In this document: piece by piece, positions 6,862 through 9,747 of the stretch | Numbering within the stretch: position 1 is the first letter of the stretch | Layout: every line of letters starts with the position of its first letter | Origin: an uncultured Dorea sp. | GTDB taxonomy: Bacteria; Bacillota_A; Clostridia; Lachnospirales; Lachnospiraceae | Assembly (NCBI GenBank): GCA_948468495.1 | Contig: CAOKJI010000037.1 | Location: 1 to 9,747 of the forward strand | Direction: 5' to 3' | Length of the DNA: 9,747 bases | Made by a program: the position numbers and the translations under genes | The notes under the pieces: generated by a model | Databases searched by the model: none | What the model saw: the letters and a program-made list of their open reading frames with translations, nothing else | Told to the model about the DNA's origin: nothing

Positions 6862-6890
6862 ATTCTACAACATTTTAAAGTGTTTGACCA
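6862..6890 (-). promoter_or_regulatory. Promoter of the lipoprotein/GH13-like operon, TGGTCA-N17-TAGAAT
   Basis: On the minus strand TGGTCA (6890-6885) and TAGAAT (6867-6862) are 17 nt apart. The -10 box has five of six consensus bases and the -35 box four of six. Transcription would start near 6855, giving a short leader of about 23 nt that includes the GGAGG before the ATG at 6832. The weak -35 would suit an activated promoter. Confidence 0.6.
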
Positions 6891-6902
6891 GAAAAAAATA
6901 TT

Positions 6903-6924
6903 ACTTGCCTTATCTACTTGCCTT
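6903..6924 (-). promoter_or_regulatory. Tandem 9-bp direct repeats upstream of the lipoprotein promoter
   Basis: ACTTGCCTT occurs at 6903-6911 and again at 6916-6924 (AAGGCAAGT on the minus strand), with a 13-bp period. The nearer copy is 12 nt upstream of the weak -35 box of the lipoprotein promoter. Tandem direct repeats at this place are typical of binding sites for activator dimers such as response regulators. The farther copy also overlaps the -35 of the possible plus-strand promoter, so a bound protein could affect both directions. Confidence 0.4.
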
Positions 6925-6946
6925 TTCAAAAACTCTCTGTTAAAGT
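6918..6946 (+). promoter_or_regulatory. Possible promoter of the DUF1292 gene, TTGCCT-N17-TAAAGT with extended -10
   Basis: TTGCCT (6918-6923) and TAAAGT (6941-6946) are 17 nt apart. The -10 is preceded by TGT, an extended -10 signature. Each hexamer has four of six consensus bases. Transcription would start near 6953, just ahead of the structured leader at 6962-7043, which supports the assignment. A TAGAAT closer to the gene (7062-7067) lacks a usable -35. Confidence 0.4.
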
Positions 6947-6961
6947 AATTACAGTCTAAAC

Positions 6962-7043
6962 GTTGGTCAGCAGACATAGATTGAAGCAGGCGGAGCAACA
7001 TTCCGCTTGCCATGCATCTGGAAGCTGCCAGTGGCTGGCCAAC
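6962..7043 (+). ncRNA. Structured leader RNA (three-way-junction type) upstream of the DUF1292 gene
   Basis: Three helices can be drawn. P1 is a 10-bp closing stem, GTTGGTCAGC (6962-6971) with GCTGGCCAAC (7034-7043). P2 is a 9-bp hairpin, GCAGGCGGA (6986-6994) with TCCGCTTGC (7002-7010). P3 is a short hairpin, CTGG (7018-7021) with CCAG (7028-7031). The single non-Watson-Crick pair in P1 (6967-7038) and the one in P2 (6989-7007) are both G-U on the plus strand and would be A-C mismatches on the minus strand, which supports a plus-strand RNA. GCCAG (7027-7031) can also pair with CTGGC (7035-7039), which would break P1 and P3, an arrangement open to switching. I do not recognise a known riboswitch class. 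It ends 42 nt before the start codon, so it is probably a cis-acting leader. Confidence 0.5.
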
Positions 7044-7085
7044 ATGTGAATAGTAACCTAATTAGAATGCAAAAGGAGAACCGCT

Positions 7086-7358
7086 ATGGAGAATTTAGGC
7101 ACTGTAACCCTGACTTTGGATAACGACAAAGAACTGGAATGTGAAATCCTCACCATCTATACAGCCGCAGGCAGAGACTATATCGCCCTTGCGCCCATGG
7201 ATGAAACTTTGGACGATATCGTCTATCTTTACCGCTATATTGACCGGGGCGAAGAGGAACCAGAACTTGAACTAATTGAAGAAGATGAAGAATATGAGAT
7301 TGCCTCAGACGGCTTTGACGAATGGCTGGATACTATGGAATTTGAGGAATTGGACTAG
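7086..7358 (+). CDS. DUF1292 family protein (YrzB-like)
   Basis: This small, strongly acidic 90-residue protein matches the DUF1292 family (PF06949), to which Bacillus subtilis YrzB belongs. Hallmarks are an N-terminal beta-rich part (TVTLTLDNDKELECEILTIY, 6-25), the core DYIALAPMD (31-39), VYLYRY (46-51), a run of acidic residues (55-70), and a C-terminus of the usual type (GFDEWLDTMEFEEL, 76-89). The biochemical function is unknown; in Firmicutes these genes are usually chromosomal and near housekeeping genes such as alaS, which is not seen here. AAAGGAG lies 7 nt before the ATG. A structured leader precedes it (6962-7043) and an intrinsic terminator lies 92 nt after the stop codon, inside the convergent helicase gene, so it is probably a single-gene transcript. 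Length is normal for the family and it appears intact. Confidence 0.9.
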   Translation: MENLGTVTLTLDNDKELECEILTIYTAAGRDYIALAPMDETLDDIVYLYRYIDRGEEEPELELIEEDEEYEIASDGFDEWLDTMEFEELD

Positions 7359-7413
7359 TCACCATTTCATAGATACCCATACTAAGCGCCCGCTATCTGC
7401 GTCAAATGAAGCG

Positions 7414-9264
7414 CTAACGCTGCTTCCGGCCGGCAAGCAAATCACTGACAAAACGGGAAGGAGACGCCTCTTTGCCGTTTTTTGTCTTCACATAACTGAT
7501 TATCAGCTCTCTTTTCGCCCGGGTCATCGCCACATAGAACATTCTCCGCTCTTCCTCAATCTCAGCATCCAGCTTTGCCTTCTTATAGGGAATCACGCCC
7601 TCATTGCTCTGGATAATAAAAACAGTATCAAATTCCAGTCCTTTCGCCCCATGCATCGTCATCAGGCAGACGCCTTCCCTGTCTTTTGCCCTTCTGTCTT
7701 TCTGCTCCTTCAGCGTTCTCCCATATTCCTCTATATAGGCAAGCCATTCCGAAACAGAGGCAAATGCCTTTGCCCGCTCCTCTACTTCTGCCAGCAGTGA
7801 AAATAACTCGCTGGCGCTAATCTTCTTCGCCGCCGCATATTCCTTCAGATAATCATCATAGCCAATATGCCGGCGAATATACTGGACAGAGGCATAAGGC
7901 GTCTGCCCAGTTAACATCTTAATATCCCACTCAAACTGGTCAATCCTGTCTAACATCCAGTCTTTATCCATATAAAACCGTCTCAGAGCCTCAAAAGACA
8001 CCTGCGCCTCTTCTAAGCTCTCCCGGCTGATATATCGCTTCGGTGCGTTCATTACATCCAGAAATACCCTTCTGCTCCGGTCGCCTTCCGCCATCCTTAC
8101 ATAGCTAAGAAGCTTTCTCACAACAAAATGCTCATAGATATTGCGCACCTGTTCCCTGGCCTGAAAGGGTATCTGGTTCTCCACGAGCAGTTCCATCAGA
8201 ATCCCCGCATCATTCCCAGTCCGGTACAATACCGCCATCTGGCGGTAATCCAGTCCCTTTTCATGCAAATCCTTCATCTTCTGAATCAGATACCAGCTCT
8301 CCTCTGTGGAATCCTTAACCTCCTGCACGTGGACGCAGGCTCCCTTCTCATTCTCTGTTGAGAGTTTCTTCTCGTACCTCTGGCTGTTACAGCCAATCAC
8401 TTTCAGCGCGCCGTTCACAATATTCTTACTGGAGCGGTAATTCACTCCCAGGAGAAGCTTTCTGGTATCCGGGTAATCATTCCCGAATCCCAGCATAATC
8501 TCCGGACTGGCGCCCCGGAACCGGTAAATAGACTGATCGTCATCTCCCACAACAAACAGATTATTCTCCGGCAGAGCAAGCAGACGTATCACCTCATACT
8601 GAACTCGGTTCACATCCTGAAATTCGTCAATCAGAATAAAGCGGAACCGCTCCTGCCACTGATTTAGTATATCCTCCCTGCGCCGGAATAAATCATAACA
8701 AAGCAGCAGCATATCGTCAAAGTCAATCTTGCGCAGCGCTTTGCGCCGCTTCTCATAGGCTTGATAAATCCTTCCAAACATCGCCCCATGACGGGCGGAT
8801 TCATATCTGCTAACCGGGATTCCCCTGTTCTTTACCGTACTAATCTCTGTAATCAAATCCTGCAGTTCTTCTCTCTCATCCATGGTCTCCAGCTCATATC
8901 CCAGCTCCGGAGAAGATACAATCTCACGCAGCATCTGAAACTTCTCTTCTTCCGTCAGAATATTCTCCGAGCCTAAGCGGTAAGCCCATTTTAAAATCCC
9001 GAAATATACGCCATGGAAGGTTCCGAATGTCACCGGAAGGCTCCTGCCCTCCATCAGCGCCTGAAACCGCTTCTGCATTTCATAGGAAGCCGCCCGGGTA
9101 AAAGTAATGACCAGAATCTGCTCTGGTCTTACTTTATAATGCTCTATTAAATAACAAACCCTCTTAGCGATGGTAAAGGTCTTCCCGGAACCCGGCCCTG
9201 CAAGCACCATACAGGGACCCTTAAAATGCTGGATCGCCTCTTTCTGCACCTGGTTCGGCCGCAT
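7414..9264 (-). CDS. UvrD/Rep/PcrA-like superfamily 1 DNA helicase (compact form)
   Basis: This 616-residue protein is an ATP-dependent 3'-5' DNA helicase of superfamily 1A. All helicase motifs are present in order: Q-motif region PNQVQKEAI (3-11), Walker A AGPGSGKT (22-29), Ia ITFTRAA (53-59), FGTFHG (80-85), II LIDEFQD (211-217), III VVGDDDQSIYRFRGA (238-252), IV NYRSSKNIV (275-283), V MTMHGAKGLEFDTVF (535-549), VI EEERRMFYVAMTRAKREL (570-587). It is about 100-130 residues shorter than typical PcrA or UvrD and stops soon after motif VI, without the long C-terminal tail that binds RNA polymerase in PcrA. It may therefore be a clostridial paralogue rather than PcrA itself. The frame extends to 9336 but overlaps gltX. 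The ATG at 9264 is chosen because GAGGT lies 7 nt upstream, across the gltX stop. It follows gltX by 4 nt and is probably translationally coupled. I found no clear terminator downstream. Confidence 0.93.
   Translation of the reverse strand: MRPNQVQKEAIQHFKGPCMVLAGPGSGKTFTIAKRVCYLIEHYKVRPEQILVITFTRAASYEMQKRFQALMEGRSLPVTFGTFHGVYFGILKWAYRLGSENILTEEEKFQMLREIVSSPELGYELETMDEREELQDLITEISTVKNRGIPVSRYESARHGAMFGRIYQAYEKRRKALRKIDFDDMLLLCYDLFRRREDILNQWQERFRFILIDEFQDVNRVQYEVIRLLALPENNLFVVGDDDQSIYRFRGASPEIMLGFGNDYPDTRKLLLGVNYRSSKNIVNGALKVIGCNSQRYEKKLSTENEKGACVHVQEVKDSTEESWYLIQKMKDLHEKGLDYRQMAVLYRTGNDAGILMELLVENQIPFQAREQVRNIYEHFVVRKLLSYVRMAEGDRSRRVFLDVMNAPKRYISRESLEEAQVSFEALRRFYMDKDWMLDRIDQFEWDIKMLTGQTPYASVQYIRRHIGYDDYLKEYAAAKKISASELFSLLAEVEERAKAFASVSEWLAYIEEYGRTLKEQKDRRAKDREGVCLMTMHGAKGLEFDTVFIIQSNEGVIPYKKAKLDAEIEEERRMFYVAMTRAKRELIISYVKTKNGKEASPSRFVSDLLAGRKQR
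7450..7483 (+). terminator. Intrinsic terminator for the DUF1292 transcript, inside the convergent helicase gene
   Basis: AAAACGGGAAGGAG (7450-7463) pairs with CTCTTTGCCGTTTT (7468-7481) over 14 positions, with one G-G mismatch and one G-U pair, and a 4-nt loop ACGC. Six T residues (7478-7483) form the end of the stem and tail. The wobble pair is valid only on the plus strand and the minus-strand T-run is only four long, so I assign it to the plus strand. The same bases encode roughly residues 595-605 of the helicase. Confidence 0.55.
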
Positions 9265-9268
9265 GGAA

Positions 9269-9747
9269 CTACCTCGCTTCCAACTTTTCGATTCCGGCGC
9301 GAATCCGGGCAAGAGATTCCTCTTTCCCCAGCACATCCATAATCTCCGTTGCGCCTCCCGGTGTATTCTGCCTGCCGGAGACAGCCGTACGAATCGGCCA
9401 CATCACATATCCAATCTTCTTCCCTGTCTCTCCCGCATACTGCTTCAGCGTCTCAAACAGCGCGTCGTTGCCAAAATCCTCCTGCTGCTCCAGCACAGGA
9501 AGCACACCCTTAAGAAGCTCCAGAGAATTCTCCTCGTTCGTCTTCATCTTCTTATGACAATACATCGCCGTATCATATTCCGGCACCGCCTCAAAGAAAT
9601 CAATCTGCTCCCTGATATCTAAGAATGTCTCAATACGAGTCTTAATCAGCCCTGCAATCTTATGCAAATCATACTTATCCCCGACCACTTCTTCTATATA
9701 CGGCTTCGCAAGCGCGAAGAACTTCTCATCCTCCATCGCCTTTAAAT
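9269..9747 (-). CDS. gltX: Glutamyl-tRNA synthetase, C-terminal part, runs off right edge
   Basis: The frame is open at the right edge (it reads LKAMEDEKFF from 9745 inward), so only the last 159 residues are present. This is the anticodon-binding helical domain of glutamyl-tRNA synthetase, which charges tRNA-Glu with glutamate in the cytoplasm. The recognisable end is IGYVMWPIRTAVSGR followed by NTPGGATEIMDVLGKEESLA and RIRAGIEKL, the standard C-terminal pattern of Firmicutes GltX. The ATP-binding HIGH and KMSKS motifs lie in the missing N-terminal part. The ATG at 9736 is an internal methionine, not the start. The stop codon TAG (9271-9269) forms part of the helicase ribosome binding site region, and the next gene starts 4 nt later. 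Confidence 0.9.
   Translation of the reverse strand, partial: LKAMEDEKFFALAKPYIEEVVGDKYDLHKIAGLIKTRIETFLDIREQIDFFEAVPEYDTAMYCHKKMKTNEENSLELLKGVLPVLEQQEDFGNDALFETLKQYAGETGKKIGYVMWPIRTAVSGRQNTPGGATEIMDVLGKEESLARIRAGIEKLEAR

Noticed and set aside
6938..6953. A dyad beginning TGT and ending ACA over the plus-strand -10, as a possible cre or repressor operator
   Set aside because: Only four of eight positions are symmetric and it does not fit the cre consensus.
6962..7043. Known RNA classes: tRNA, small SRP RNA, hammerhead ribozyme, THF riboswitch
   Set aside because: There is no cloverleaf or T-arm, no SRP apical GGAAG-type loop, no CUGANGA core and no THF consensus on either strand.
7359..7413. 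AGCGC (7385-7389) with GCGCT (7411-7415) as a shared bidirectional terminator
   Set aside because: The stem is 5 bp with a 21-nt loop and neither side has a T-run; the stronger stem at 7450-7483 explains plus-strand termination.

Overview
The window looks like a chromosomal segment of a low-to-medium GC member of the Clostridia, most likely Lachnospiraceae. This rests on strong AGGAGG-type ribosome binding sites, sigma-A-like promoters, intrinsic terminators, and protein families typical of that group: a DUF1292/YrzB protein, DUF5662, chromosomal TraX, an AAA-ATPase-like/PD-(D/E)XK protein, and a GltX C-terminus of the Firmicutes type. No database search was possible, so the taxonomic call is inference.

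Layout. (1) At the left edge, 1-662 on the minus strand is the N-terminal part of a protein that resembles the TnpB (IS200/IS605 OrfB) transposon nuclease family. Its upstream region (663-1058) has no gene but is rich in structure: a 6-bp hairpin close to the start codon, two 26-bp palindromes in opposite orientation (733-758 and 869-894), a good plus-strand promoter between them, and an intrinsic terminator formed by the right-hand palindrome. (2) From 6832 leftward to a strong terminator at 963-993 runs a minus-strand gene series: an orphan sugar-type substrate-binding lipoprotein, a GH13 isoamylase/GlgX-like protein that has lost all its catalytic residues, a TraX membrane protein, a DUF5662 protein, and an AAA-ATPase-like/nuclease protein. 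The gaps are 10, 12, 109 and 21 nt, so the first three genes are almost surely one transcript and the last two may be. (3) A divergent intergenic region (6833-7085) holds a promoter for the lipoprotein operon, a pair of 9-bp direct repeats, and a structured plus-strand leader of about 82 nt ahead of a DUF1292 gene (7086-7358). (4) The DUF1292 transcript appears to end at a terminator embedded in the coding end of the convergent helicase gene. (5) On the right, a partial gltX (9269 to the edge) is followed after 4 nt by a compact UvrD/PcrA-like helicase (7414-9264), both on the minus strand.

How they work together. The right side is housekeeping (tRNA charging, DNA unwinding). The left side is accessory. 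The most striking unit is the lipoprotein plus the non-catalytic debranching-enzyme fold, co-transcribed without transporter ATPase or permease genes in view. This suggests binding or sensing of a sugar or glucan rather than uptake and breakdown, though that is inference. The TnpB-like gene and the palindrome pair beside it suggest that the far left is a mobile-element boundary.
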